From an uncultured Acetatifactor sp. (GTDB lineage: Bacteria; Bacillota; Clostridia; Lachnospirales; Lachnospiraceae), in the NCBI GenBank assembly GCA_910589655.1, contig CAJUTJ010000192.1:1-64000 (forward strand): a stretch of 64,000 nt of DNA, read 5' to 3'. Below are positions 26,734 to 35,968 of this stretch, one piece after another. Within the stretch, counting starts at the first letter, position 1. Every line of letters starts with the position of its first letter. The translations under genes and the position numbers were made by a program. Below the pieces are notes generated by a model that saw only the letters and a list, made by a program, of their open reading frames with translations, was not told where the DNA came from and did no database searches.

Positions 26734-28233
26734 ATGATTCAGACAGATATCAGAAAATTGGTTTCTTATGGCGTGCAGACAGGGCTGGTCCCTGAGGAGG
26801 ATGTAATTTTTACCACAAACAGACTTTTGGAATTGTTCGGGCTGGATGAGTTGGAAGAGCCTTCCGAAGATGTTTCCATGGAGGAGGAAGCGTTAGAAGA
26901 AGTATTACATAGTATGTGTGACTATGCGGTATCAAAGGGGCTGACGGAAGACAGCATTGTGTATCGAGACCTTTTTGACACCAAGATTATGAGTATGCTG
27001 ATGCCCCGGCCCAGTGAGGTGATTCGTAAGTTCCGGGATCTGTACGATACTGTCTCGCCGGAGGCGGCTACGGATTATTATTATAAGTTAAGCAAGGATT
27101 CCGATTATATCCGCAGATACCGCATCTGCAAGGATATGAAGTGGGTTGTTCCCACCCAATACGGTGATTTGGACATTACCATTAATCTTTCCAAGCCGGA
27201 GAAGGATCCCAAGGCAATAGCCGCGGCAAAAAACACAAAGCAGTCAGGATATCCCAAATGTCTGTTGTGCAGAGAGAATGAGGGATATGCGGGGCGTGTA
27301 AACCATCCTGCCAGACAGAACCACAGGATCATTCCCGTGACCATAAACGGCAGCCAGTGGGGATTTCAGTATTCGCCCTATGTATATTATAATGAGCATT
27401 GTATTGTATTCAATTCCCGGCATACACCTATGAAGATCGAACATGCCGCTTTTTGTAAGCTGTTTGATTTTGTAAAGCAGTTTCCCCATTATTTTGTAGG
27501 ATCCAATGCCGATCTGCCTATTGTAGGCGGCTCTATCTTAAGCCATGATCATTTTCAGGGAGGACATTATGAATTTGCCATGGCGAAGGCGCCTATTGAC
27601 AGAGCCTTTACCGTAAAAGGCTACGAGGATGTGGCAGCAGGCGTTGTAAACTGGCCCATGTCGGTGATCCGTTTGAGCGGGACGGATACGGACCGCATTA
27701 TTGCCCTTGCGGATGTGATACTGGAAAAATGGAGAACCTATACGGATGAGGCGGCATTTATCTATGCGTTTACGGAGGGAGAGCCTCATAATACCATTAC
27801 TCCCATTGCCAGAAAAAGGGGAGACAAATTTGAATTGGATTTGGTGCTGAGGAACAATATTACAACGGAAGAGCATCCGTTGGGGGTATATCATCCTCAT
27901 GCAAAATTGCATCACATCAAAAAAGAGAATATCGGTCTCATTGAAGTGATGGGTCTTGCCGTGCTTCCTGCCCGGTTAAAAGAGGAGATGGCAAAGCTGA
28001 AAGCAGCAATACTCACGGGAAATGATCTCCGGACGGATGACGAGCTGGAAAAACATGCGGACTGGGTGGATGAATTTTCCGCAAAATACGACAAAATCGA
28101 CGATACCAATATTGACGGCATTATTGAAAAGGAAATCGGTCTTGTCTTTATGGAAGTGTTGGAGGACGCCGGTGTCTATAAAAGGACGGAAGAAGGGCAG
28201 AAAGCCTTTGATCTGTTTTTGCAAAGCCTGTAG
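26734..28233 (+). CDS. galT: UDP-glucose--hexose-1-phosphate uridylyltransferase, class II
   Basis: This 499-residue enzyme exchanges UMP between UDP-glucose and galactose 1-phosphate. It is the class II (Firmicute) form: no zinc-ligand HPH motif, but GGSILSHDHFQGGHYEF (about residues 266-282), CLLCRENEGYAGR and PVTINGSQWGFQYSPYVYYN (about 204-223) are typical. ATG 26734 is preferred because GAGG sits 7 bases upstream and class II enzymes begin MI-x-x-x-I-x-x-LV; ATGs at 26716 and 26728 are alternatives. It follows galK. Confidence 0.95.
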   Translation: MIQTDIRKLVSYGVQTGLVPEEDVIFTTNRLLELFGLDELEEPSEDVSMEEEALEEVLHSMCDYAVSKGLTEDSIVYRDLFDTKIMSMLMPRPSEVIRKFRDLYDTVSPEAATDYYYKLSKDSDYIRRYRICKDMKWVVPTQYGDLDITINLSKPEKDPKAIAAAKNTKQSGYPKCLLCRENEGYAGRVNHPARQNHRIIPVTINGSQWGFQYSPYVYYNEHCIVFNSRHTPMKIEHAAFCKLFDFVKQFPHYFVGSNADLPIVGGSILSHDHFQGGHYEFAMAKAPIDRAFTVKGYEDVAAGVVNWPMSVIRLSGTDTDRIIALADVILEKWRTYTDEAAFIYAFTEGEPHNTITPIARKRGDKFELDLVLRNNITTEEHPLGVYHPHAKLHHIKKENIGLIEVMGLAVLPARLKEEMAKLKAAILTGNDLRTDDELEKHADWVDEFSAKYDKIDDTNIDGIIEKEIGLVFMEVLEDAGVYKRTEEGQKAFDLFLQSL

Positions 28234-28360
28234 CACAGGGAGCCTCGACGGGATAAGGGTTAGCCATAGGGAGCAGGCTGAGGCAAGAGAGTTTGCCGGT
28301 GTGTTTTAAGGATGGATAACCGGAGATACCTTCAAGACAGTGCAATGGAAAGGGGAAAAC

Positions 28361-30061
28361 GTGAAATTTTTACTGGCAGCGATCAATGCAAAATTTATAC
28401 ATTCCAATCCCGCTATTTACAGCCTGCGGGCTTATGCGGGGGAGGAGCTGCAGCAATACATAGAGCTTGCGGAATATACGATTAATCAGCCGGTTCCGGA
28501 GATCTTGGCGGATCTGTACCGCCGGGATCCCGATGTTATCGGCTTTTCCTGCTATATTTGGAATTGGCGCTGCGTTCAGGAGCTGCTGAGAGAGCTTCCC
28601 AAGCTGCTGCCAGACACGAGTGTCTGGCTGGGCGGTCCCGAGGTTTCTTATTATCCCGAAAACATTGTGGCGGAATATCCCTTTGTCAAGGGTATAATGG
28701 TGGGGGAAGGGGAGACTGTCTTCCGGAAACTAATGGAATATTACACTTATCAGGGAACGGAGCCGTTTTACCTGAAAGATGTGCCGGGTCTGTATCTTAG
28801 GAGCGGTTATACCCGGCCACAGAAACCGGCAGAGCTGAGTGCCATTCCGTTTTTGTATCGGGATCTGACTCCCTTTTCCAACAGAATTCTCTATTATGAG
28901 ACAAGCCGGGGCTGCCCCTATAGATGCAGCTACTGTCTCTCTTCCATCGATAAAACCGTCCGGTTCCGCGACATCGGCATAGTAAAACAGGAGCTGCAGT
29001 ATTTCTTAGACCATCGTGTGAAGCAGGTGAAATTCATTGACCGCACTTTCAACTGCAGTCATGAGCATGGAACGGAAATATGGAAATATCTATATGAACA
29101 TGACAATGGGGTTACAAATTTTCATTTTGAGATATCTGCGGATATTCTGCGGGAGGATGAAATAGCTTTGCTGAATAAGCTCCGGCCCGGCCTCGCACAG
29201 CTGGAAATCGGTGTGCAAAGTACAAATCCCGAAACCCTTCGTGCAATCTGCCGAAATACGGATATTGAAAAATTAGAAGCCAATGTGGCGGCAATCCGCC
29301 GGGGGAATAATATACATCAGCATCTGGATTTGATCGCGGGTCTGCCCTATGAAGGGTACGAGAGCTTCGGGCATTCCTTTGACCGGGTATACCGCATGAA
29401 GCCGGAGCAGCTGCAATTGGGTTTTTTGAAAGTGCTTAAAGGCTCTCCGATGTATGAGAAGGCGGAGGAATATGGTATCGTATATACGGATAAGCCGCCC
29501 TACGAGGTTCTTTACACAAAATGGCTGTCCTATGAGGATGTGCTTCGTCTCAAGGGGATAGAGGAGATGGTGGAGCTGTACTATAACAGCAGCCAGTTTA
29601 CCCACACGCTGCCCTTGCTGGAAACCGTTTTTTCAAGTCCTTTTGCCATGTTTGAAGCTTTGGCTGATTTTTATAGGGAAAAAGGATATTTTATCAATAG
29701 TCCGTCGAGAGGATACCGGTATCATGTGATACTGGAATTTGCGTGTAAATATGACGGTGACAGAGAGTATGTTTACAGGGAGTTGTTGACCTATGATATG
29801 TACCTGCGGGAGAATTTAAAGAGCAGGCCGGACTTTGCAAAAGATCCGGTGCCGTATAAAGAAAGGATTCGAAGCTTTTTCCGGGAAAGCGGCAGACAGC
29901 GGAATCTGGCGCACCTAGAGCCCTTTGCATATCCGGTGTGGGATTTGGAGGCGGTGAAAGCCGGAGAAAGGAACGAAAGGGAAGTATTCGTACTCTTTGA
30001 CTATGCAAGGCGCAGTCCCCTGACTTATGAGGCGGATACGGAAAGGCTCCCCGAGCTCTGA
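28361..30061 (+). CDS. B12-binding-domain radical SAM protein with DUF4080-like C-terminus
   Basis: The 566-residue protein has a cobalamin-binding-type N-terminal domain (about 1-130, with DVIGFSCYIWNW and WLGGPEVS), a radical SAM domain with the cluster motif CPYRCSYC (Cys185, Cys189, Cys192), and a C-terminal region of about 150 residues as in DUF4080 proteins. The classical B12 DxHxxG motif is not seen, so cobalamin may not be bound. The substrate is unknown; the family is common in Clostridia. GTG 28361 is used because AAAGGGG lies 7 bases upstream and the product then begins VKFLLAAINAKFIHSN as homologues do. Confidence 0.9.
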   Translation: MKFLLAAINAKFIHSNPAIYSLRAYAGEELQQYIELAEYTINQPVPEILADLYRRDPDVIGFSCYIWNWRCVQELLRELPKLLPDTSVWLGGPEVSYYPENIVAEYPFVKGIMVGEGETVFRKLMEYYTYQGTEPFYLKDVPGLYLRSGYTRPQKPAELSAIPFLYRDLTPFSNRILYYETSRGCPYRCSYCLSSIDKTVRFRDIGIVKQELQYFLDHRVKQVKFIDRTFNCSHEHGTEIWKYLYEHDNGVTNFHFEISADILREDEIALLNKLRPGLAQLEIGVQSTNPETLRAICRNTDIEKLEANVAAIRRGNNIHQHLDLIAGLPYEGYESFGHSFDRVYRMKPEQLQLGFLKVLKGSPMYEKAEEYGIVYTDKPPYEVLYTKWLSYEDVLRLKGIEEMVELYYNSSQFTHTLPLLETVFSSPFAMFEALADFYREKGYFINSPSRGYRYHVILEFACKYDGDREYVYRELLTYDMYLRENLKSRPDFAKDPVPYKERIRSFFRESGRQRNLAHLEPFAYPVWDLEAVKAGERNEREVFVLFDYARRSPLTYEADTERLPEL

Positions 30062-30158
30062 TTGGGCAAAAGGAACATTACATGACCAAGGAACTAATGC
30101 ATATCCGCAGCAGTGGAAGCATAAGATGATTATGGTTGTACAATTTCTATATGTCAGT

Positions 30159-30773
30159 CTATATGTCAGGGTACAGCTCCTTCAAATGGTTTAAAATGAT
30201 TTTGCTGTTGGATGAATGCAGTATGGATGCCGTGTCCGTCAAATTGCGGATTTTATCACTTTCTCTTTGGGAAACGTAATAATCGGCCAATTGATAATAG
30301 GTACGGCTGATGTCCGTATGGGTGGTAACGGCAAATTCCATGAGCACGGAGGCTTCTTTGTCATAGCCTGCGGCAATCAACAGATCCGCCCATTTCTGCA
30401 GTGTACGTACTAGAATAGTGTAATTTTGGTCGTACTCCGTCAGAACGGTGATGTTGGCGGTGCCGTATTCCAGCTTCAGGTCGGTATTGGAAAAGCCTGT
30501 CAAATTGACTATCTTTTGGGATGTCAATGTCTCCACGATATCAATACATTCTATTACCGCAGGATCCTCCCGGAGAAGATGGGTGGGAAAAGTTTCCAGC
30601 GGGATATGGATATAATTTAAATGATCCAGAGACTTTTTGCGGACAGAATTTGCCAGACGCTCCCTTTCCCAGAAATTCTTTTCTTGATTTTCCTGAAGCT
30701 TGCGCTGTCTTTTCAGGTGAAAATAAAGAAAGAGTATGAAAACAATTAAACTTGCCAAAAACACTAAATTCAT
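30159..30773 (-). CDS. Membrane-anchored protein of unknown function
   Basis: The 204 residues begin with one membrane helix (about 3-19), then a basic, coiled region (HLKRQRKLQENQEKNFWERE) and a soluble alpha-helical domain. The later part (LQKWADLLIAAGYDKEASVL, TYYQLADYYVSQRE) has TPR-like spacing of helices. I do not recognise a named family. It is alone on the minus strand, convergent with the radical SAM gene and divergent from the 35-residue protein. Confidence 0.7.
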   Translation of the reverse strand: MNLVFLASLIVFILFLYFHLKRQRKLQENQEKNFWERERLANSVRKKSLDHLNYIHIPLETFPTHLLREDPAVIECIDIVETLTSQKIVNLTGFSNTDLKLEYGTANITVLTEYDQNYTILVRTLQKWADLLIAAGYDKEASVLMEFAVTTHTDISRTYYQLADYYVSQRESDKIRNLTDTASILHSSNSKIILNHLKELYPDI

Positions 30774-30883
30774 ATATAATATCCTTTCAGAGTTTTAATA
30801 AAATATGATTTTGCATATCGCTGCCGCAGCGGCAGACAGCAGAGGTTTCGTCAGCGCCGCACCAATTGAGGAGACATAAGGTT

Positions 30884-30991
30884 ATGTTCAATTTAAGCAA
30901 TAAAAAGACCAAACGGCGTATATCGGCAGTCATTATAGCCATATTGGTGATTGCTATGATCATACCCACTTTAACATATTTTTTTACGTAA
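30884..30991 (+). CDS. 35-residue single-helix membrane microprotein
   Basis: A short frame, ATG 30884 to TAA 30991, encodes 35 residues: a basic start (MFNLSNKKTKRRIS) and one strongly hydrophobic helix (AVIIAILVIAMIIPTLTYFF). GAGGAG and AAGG lie upstream. The basic-then-helix pattern, good codon use and ribosome site support a real small membrane protein. The function is unknown. Confidence 0.6.
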   Translation: MFNLSNKKTKRRISAVIIAILVIAMIIPTLTYFFT

Positions 30992-31147
30992 TTCAATTCC
31001 CATTGATTGCATGTGTCGTTTGACGGCATAAAGGGTTGCTGTGAACGGAGTGAACAGTAACCATGAAGGGGCATGTAATGTTGTGGCGGAAAGAGCATCG
31101 CAGTGGCGAAGGCATCGGAAGCTGCGGAAAGGTAAGGGGCATTCAAT

Positions 31148-32632
31148 ATGAAAAAATTATTCAGGAAGGAAATGTTTGCGGTGATAACCGCAGTATTGGC
31201 GCTTTCCTTTGGCATGACGGTTCATGCCGAGGAAAAGGGAGAGATAAAGAACGGAATTTTTGCCGGTGAAATCGATTTATCCGGCATGAGCGTGGAGCAG
31301 GCCGAAGCGGCTCTCACAGCATATGTAGACGGTCTTAGGGGGACGGAAATCACATTGCTGGCGGGAGGAGATCATTCGGTAGTGGTGACGGCGGAGGCGC
31401 TGGGCATTCGGTGGAGTAATCCGGAGCTGGTCAGCGAGGCGGCGGAAGTGGGAACCCACGGGAACGTCATTGAGCGTTATAAGATTTTAAAGGATTTGGA
31501 ATATGAAAATCTTGTATATCCCATTGAGCTGGAATTTGATCTGCAGGCAATCAGTGACATCCTTACAAACGAGTGTGCAAAGTATGACGTAAAGGCTGTA
31601 AACACCGGTTTGAAACGTGAAAACGGTGAATTTCAGATTATAGAGGGGCAGACGGGATACGCTCTGGATGTGGAAACTTCTATTGATCTGGTCTATAATT
31701 ATCTCACCGGTGAGTGGGATCATAAGCCTTGTCAGATTCCGTTGGACGTTGCGGTAGAGGAACCCAAGGGCAGTACGGAAGAATTGGCACAGGTAAAGGA
31801 TATATTGGGCTCCTTTACCACATCCTACTCTACATCGGGGCCTTCCAGAAGCGCTAATGTGGAGAACGGATGTAACTTAATCAACGGAATTACATTATAT
31901 CCCGGAGAAGAATTTTCCACTTATCAGGCGGTTGCGCCTTTTTCCGTGGATAACGGATATTATATGGCCGGTTCCTATATTAACGGCAAGGTGGTAGACA
32001 GTCTGGGCGGCGGAATTTGTCAGGTATCCACCACACTGTATAACGCCGTACTGTTGTCGGAGCTGGAAGTTACACAGAGACATAATCATTCCATGATCGT
32101 TACTTATGTGGATCCTTCTGCCGATGCGGCCATTGCGGAAAGTTCAGGTAAGGATTTCACATTTGTGAATAACTATGAATATCCCATTTACATTGAGGGA
32201 TATACGGAGAACAAAAGAATTACTTTTAATATTTACGGGAAAGAGACACGGGACCCCGGCCGTGAAGTGATTTACGAAAGCGAAGTGCTGGAGGTAAACA
32301 GGCCCGCTACGGACAATCTGCAGGCAAACGCTTCTCAGCCCATCGGATATGTGGCCGTTGCGGAGAGCGCCCATATCGGTTACAAAGCCAGACTTTGGAA
32401 GGTTGTAAAAGAGAACGGAGTGGAAGTGAGCCGTGAGCAGATCAACAGCAGCAGTTATAAGATGGTGCCCAGAACAGCCATTGTAGGGGTGGCTACCGAT
32501 AATCCGCAGGCTTACGAGGAAATTATGGCGGCCATCGGAACGGGCAATTTGGATCATGTGAGAAATGTGGCTGCTATGTTGACGGCGCCGCCTCAGAATG
32601 AGAACGACTGGGACGACTCAGACGACGAATAA
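31148..32632 (+). CDS. VanW family secreted wall protein
   Basis: The 494-residue protein has a signal peptide (cleavage after VHA, residue 27), a peptidoglycan-binding-4-like region (about 35-205, with GIFAGEIDLSGMSVEQAE typical of YoaR proteins), and a VanW domain (about 220-370) with FSTSGPSR-like FTTSYSTSGPSRSANV, LYPGEEFSTYQAVAPF and SLGGGICQVSTTLYNAVL. A G5-like tail and an acidic end (DDSDDE) follow. VanW proteins occur in some vancomycin-resistance clusters, but their role is unknown and no vanA/B-type ligase is near, so this is probably general wall metabolism. GGAAGG-like sites lie upstream. Confidence 0.92.
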   Translation: MKKLFRKEMFAVITAVLALSFGMTVHAEEKGEIKNGIFAGEIDLSGMSVEQAEAALTAYVDGLRGTEITLLAGGDHSVVVTAEALGIRWSNPELVSEAAEVGTHGNVIERYKILKDLEYENLVYPIELEFDLQAISDILTNECAKYDVKAVNTGLKRENGEFQIIEGQTGYALDVETSIDLVYNYLTGEWDHKPCQIPLDVAVEEPKGSTEELAQVKDILGSFTTSYSTSGPSRSANVENGCNLINGITLYPGEEFSTYQAVAPFSVDNGYYMAGSYINGKVVDSLGGGICQVSTTLYNAVLLSELEVTQRHNHSMIVTYVDPSADAAIAESSGKDFTFVNNYEYPIYIEGYTENKRITFNIYGKETRDPGREVIYESEVLEVNRPATDNLQANASQPIGYVAVAESAHIGYKARLWKVVKENGVEVSREQINSSSYKMVPRTAIVGVATDNPQAYEEIMAAIGTGNLDHVRNVAAMLTAPPQNENDWDDSDDE

Positions 32633-32697
32633 TCGGTTCGGAGACTGTTTTATCTATAAAGGAGCGGTATTCGTTCGTCCGGCAGTATGAGGTTAAA

Positions 32698-33774
32698 ATG
32701 AAAAGCGGAAAAATATCGGTAAATGTATTAAAAAGGACTGTTTTTAAGCAGATCAGAGCAAAGAGGGAAGAAGTTGTAAATGGCGCAGGCATGGGGGCAG
32801 ACTGCGCCGTTTTTGCATTTGCCGACGGGGATATGACGGTATCCTGCGTACAGGAAGCTCCGGTGGCGGTACAGGAAGATTCCGTCTCCCTGCGGGAAGC
32901 TGCGGAGATTGCCCAAGAAGCCGAGGGGGCGGAGTTCTCCGGAAAAATCGGAAATTATTTTGCAGAGCGGCGTACCATGGCGCAGCTGATCCAAAAATGC
33001 GCCAACAATCTGGCGGCGAAGGGGGCCGAGCCTGTGGCTGTCCTGATTACGCTGCTGCTGCCGGAAAACACGGAGGAGCCTGACATTAAGAAGCTTATGG
33101 CGGAAGCGGACGGCGCCTGTCAGGAGTTACATATGCAGATTGCAGGCGGGCAGACCAGAGTGACGACGGCGGTAAAGGTTCCCTGCGGCGTGGTGACGGG
33201 GATCGGGAAGATTTCAAAAGAAACGCATCACCGTCTGAGAGGCGCGGCGCCGGGACAGGACGTGGTGATCAGCAAATGGATCGGATTGGAAGGGACTTCC
33301 CTGCTGGCAAAGCAATACGGGGAACTGCTGTCGGAACGCTTACCGGCTTACTTTGTGGAAGAGGCGGCAGGCTTTGACAGATTGTTATCCGTAGTACCGG
33401 AGGCCGCCACCGCCGTGAAGTCCGGCGTGTGTGCCATGCATGATGTTTCCGAGGGAGGGATTTTCGGGGCTCTCTGGGAACTGGCAGAAGGTGCGGGCGT
33501 TGGACTGACCATCGACTTAAAAAAGCTGCCTCTGCGGCAGGAAACGGTGGAGGTATGCGAGTGCTGTAATGTAAATCCCTATGAACTGTTGTCCGGCGGA
33601 TGTCTGCTTATGACCTGCGAAGACGGTTCCGCCTTGGTATCTGCCTTGAGGGCGGAGGGCATAGCCGCGGTGACAGTGGGGAAGGTGACGGACAGCAATG
33701 ACAGGATTCTGGTAAATGAGGACGAGGTACGGTATTTGGACCGTCCGAAAGTCGATCAAATATATGGAGGTTAA
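32698..33774 (+). CDS. AIR synthase-related protein (PurM/HypE superfamily)
   Basis: The 358 residues fit the PurM/HypE/SelD fold: GMGADCAVFAF near residue 33, a KCANNLAAKGAEPVAVLITL stretch (about 99-118), AGGQTRVTTAV (about 149-159) and HDVSEGGIFGALWELAEGAG (about 248-267) with the superfamily's conserved Gly-rich ATP-binding elements. It is not true PurM, since the purine genes are absent, and no hydrogenase maturation genes are present, so HypE is unlikely too. It is the first gene of a tight operon with a Lrp regulator, an aminotransferase and TrmL. The function is unknown. Confidence 0.82.
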   Translation: MKSGKISVNVLKRTVFKQIRAKREEVVNGAGMGADCAVFAFADGDMTVSCVQEAPVAVQEDSVSLREAAEIAQEAEGAEFSGKIGNYFAERRTMAQLIQKCANNLAAKGAEPVAVLITLLLPENTEEPDIKKLMAEADGACQELHMQIAGGQTRVTTAVKVPCGVVTGIGKISKETHHRLRGAAPGQDVVISKWIGLEGTSLLAKQYGELLSERLPAYFVEEAAGFDRLLSVVPEAATAVKSGVCAMHDVSEGGIFGALWELAEGAGVGLTIDLKKLPLRQETVEVCECCNVNPYELLSGGCLLMTCEDGSALVSALRAEGIAAVTVGKVTDSNDRILVNEDEVRYLDRPKVDQIYGG

Positions 33775-33781
33775 AGGGAGC

Positions 33782-34264
33782 ATGAGAGAAGAATTATTGA
33801 CGGTTATCGAGAAAAACAGCCGCATTGATTTAAAGGAGCTTGCGGTTATTTTAGGGGTTCAGGAAGTGGATGTGGTGAATGAGCTTGCGGCGTTGGAAGC
33901 GGAGGGCGTGATCTGCGGCTATCATACGCTCATTGACTGGGAGAAAACCAGTAATGAAAAAGTATCCGCTTTGATAGAGGTGCGTGTCACTCCCCAGAGA
34001 GGACAGGGTTTCGACAAAGTGGCAGAGCGAATTTACCGTTATCCCGAAGTACGCAGTGTATACCTGATGTCCGGCGGTTACGATCTGATGGTAATATTGG
34101 AAGGAAAGACGCTCCGTGAGGTCTCCAGCTTTGTCTCCGACAAGCTTTCCACCTTAGATACCGTTTTAAGTACGGCAACCCATTTTATTCTGAAAAAATA
34201 CAAGGATCACGGAACCGTGCTTTCTCAGATAAAGGAAGATGAAAGGGAGATGATTACACCATGA
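33782..34264 (+). CDS. Lrp/AsnC family regulator
   Basis: This 160-residue protein has an N-terminal winged helix (IDLKELAVILGVQEVDVVNE, about residues 16-35) and an AsnC-type ligand-binding domain (VSALIEVRV, VRSVYLMSGGYDLMVILEG, about 57-110). Such regulators respond to amino acids. It overlaps the aminotransferase by ATGA and so probably controls it. ATG 33782 has AAAGGGAG before it. The longer open frame from 33716 runs inside the preceding gene and is not used. Confidence 0.92.
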   Translation: MREELLTVIEKNSRIDLKELAVILGVQEVDVVNELAALEAEGVICGYHTLIDWEKTSNEKVSALIEVRVTPQRGQGFDKVAERIYRYPEVRSVYLMSGGYDLMVILEGKTLREVSSFVSDKLSTLDTVLSTATHFILKKYKDHGTVLSQIKEDEREMITP

Positions 34265-35439
34265 GAAATCCGTTAGCAGATAAAGTAGTGGAGATCAAGC
34301 CCTCCGGTATCCGTAAGTTTTTTGATATTGTCAGTGAGATGAAGGACGCCATCTCTCTGGGCGTGGGAGAGCCTGATTTCGATACGCCTTGGCATATACG
34401 CGACGAGGGGATTTATTCGCTGGAAAGGGGCAGAACCTTTTACACCTCCAATTCCGGCCTAAAGGAGCTCCGGCAGGAGATCAGCAATTATATCCGGAGA
34501 AAACACGGCGCCCTGTATGATCCCATGACGGAAGTGCTGATTACCGTGGGCGGTTCGGAAGCAATTGATATAGGGCTCCGGGCTATGATCAATCCGGGCG
34601 AGGAGGTGCTGATACCCCAGCCCAGCTATGTGTCCTATGAGCCTTGTGCCGTTTTGGCAGGCGCAAAGCCCGTGATCATCAACCTGAAAGCAGAAAACGA
34701 GTTCCGTCTCACCGCGGAAGAATTGGAAGCCGCAATTACGGATAAGACAAAGATTTTGATTCTGCCGTTTCCCAACAATCCTACCGGCGCCATTATGGAA
34801 AAGAAGGACTTGGAGGCAATTGCGGAAGTCATTCGAAGGCATGATATTTTTGTTATGTCTGACGAGATATACGGAGAGTTGACTTATAAAGAGAAACATG
34901 TCTCCATCATTGAGATTCCCGGAATGAAAGAGCGAACCATTCTTATCAACGGTTTTTCCAAGGCTTACGCCATGACAGGATGGAGACTGGGCTATGCCTG
35001 CGGACCCAAAGAAATTCTGCAGCAAATGACCAAGATTCATCAGTTTGCCATTATGTGCGCCCCTACCACCAGCCAATATGCGGCGGTGGAGGCATTGCGG
35101 AACGGTGATGATGATGTGGCCGAGATGCGCACCGCTTACAATCAGCGCAGAAGATTTTTGATGAACGCTTTTCGGGAAATGAAGCTGGAATGTTTTGAGC
35201 CATACGGAGCTTTTTATGTGTTTCCCTGTATTAAGGAATTCGGCATGACCAGCGACGAGTTTGCAACGAGGTTCTTGGAGGAGGAAAAGGTTGCCGTGGT
35301 GCCGGGTACGGCCTTCGGCGACTGCGGAGAAGGATATCTCAGAATCTCATACGCATATTCTCTGGAGAATCTGAAGTTAGCCATCGGCAGACTGGAACAT
35401 TTCATAACAAGATTGAGAGAAGAGAAGAAGGGCAATTAG
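34261..35439 (+). CDS. PLP-dependent aminotransferase, class I/II
   Basis: The 392-residue enzyme is a fold type I aminotransferase. It shows VGEPDFDTPWHI (about 35-46), NPTGAIM (173-179), SDEIYGELTY (200-209) and the PLP lysine in NGFSKAYAMTGWRLG (Lys234). The C-terminal VVPGTAFG and RISYAYS with the substrate-carboxylate arginine are typical. It may use aromatic amino acids or alanine/aspartate; the exact substrate is not readable. Its start overlaps the Lrp gene's stop (ATGA). Confidence 0.94.
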   Translation: MRNPLADKVVEIKPSGIRKFFDIVSEMKDAISLGVGEPDFDTPWHIRDEGIYSLERGRTFYTSNSGLKELRQEISNYIRRKHGALYDPMTEVLITVGGSEAIDIGLRAMINPGEEVLIPQPSYVSYEPCAVLAGAKPVIINLKAENEFRLTAEELEAAITDKTKILILPFPNNPTGAIMEKKDLEAIAEVIRRHDIFVMSDEIYGELTYKEKHVSIIEIPGMKERTILINGFSKAYAMTGWRLGYACGPKEILQQMTKIHQFAIMCAPTTSQYAAVEALRNGDDDVAEMRTAYNQRRRFLMNAFREMKLECFEPYGAFYVFPCIKEFGMTSDEFATRFLEEEKVAVVPGTAFGDCGEGYLRISYAYSLENLKLAIGRLEHFITRLREEKKGN

Positions 35440-35931
35440 ATGCATATCATTTTACATCAGCCGGAAATACCGGGAAATACCGGAAATATCGGGCGTACCT
35501 GTGTGGCGACAGGCACGCCTCTTCATCTGATTGAGCCTCTGGGCTTCCGATTGGATGAAAAGTCTATCCGCCGTTCGGGTATGGATTATTGGGAACGCTT
35601 GGATGTAAGCAGATATATTAATTTTACGGAATTTCAGGAGAAGCATCCCGGAGTAAAGATATGGATGGCCACCACCAAAGCCAAACGGATGTATACGGAA
35701 GTGTCTTACGGTCCGGACGACTATATTATGTTCGGCAAAGAAAGCGCGGGAATTCCCGAAGAAATTCTGGTGGAACATGAAGACAGCTGTATCCGGATTC
35801 CCATGCTGCCCGCTATACGTTCCCTGAATCTGTCGAATTCCGTTGCCATTGTACTGTATGAGGCATTACGGCAGCAAGGCTTTGAACAAATGCAGAGGGA
35901 AGGGGAATTGCATAGGCTTAAATTTCATTGA
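35440..35931 (+). CDS. trmL: tRNA (cytidine(34)-2'-O)-methyltransferase
   Basis: This 163-residue SPOUT-family methyltransferase modifies the wobble C34 or cmnm5U34 of leucine tRNAs with SAM. The trefoil-knot motifs are clear: PEIPGNTGNIGRTC (about 8-21), MFGKESAGIPEEIL (about 97-110), and IPMLPAIRSLNLSNSVAIVLYE (about 119-140). Its ATG follows the aminotransferase stop directly (TAG-ATG), so the two are in one operon. Confidence 0.95.
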   Translation: MHIILHQPEIPGNTGNIGRTCVATGTPLHLIEPLGFRLDEKSIRRSGMDYWERLDVSRYINFTEFQEKHPGVKIWMATTKAKRMYTEVSYGPDDYIMFGKESAGIPEEILVEHEDSCIRIPMLPAIRSLNLSNSVAIVLYEALRQQGFEQMQREGELHRLKFH

Positions 35932-35968
35932 TTGTTTGTGACGGCTGTGGCGGCAGTGCTGAAGTGTA

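Noticed and set aside
31148..32632. Vancomycin-resistance cluster
   Set aside because: Only a VanW-domain protein is present; there is no D-Ala-D-Lac ligase, VanH, VanX or VanRS pair.
32698..33774. Naming the AIR synthase-like gene hypE or purM
   Set aside because: No hydrogenase maturation or purine genes are near, and the fold alone does not decide the reaction.
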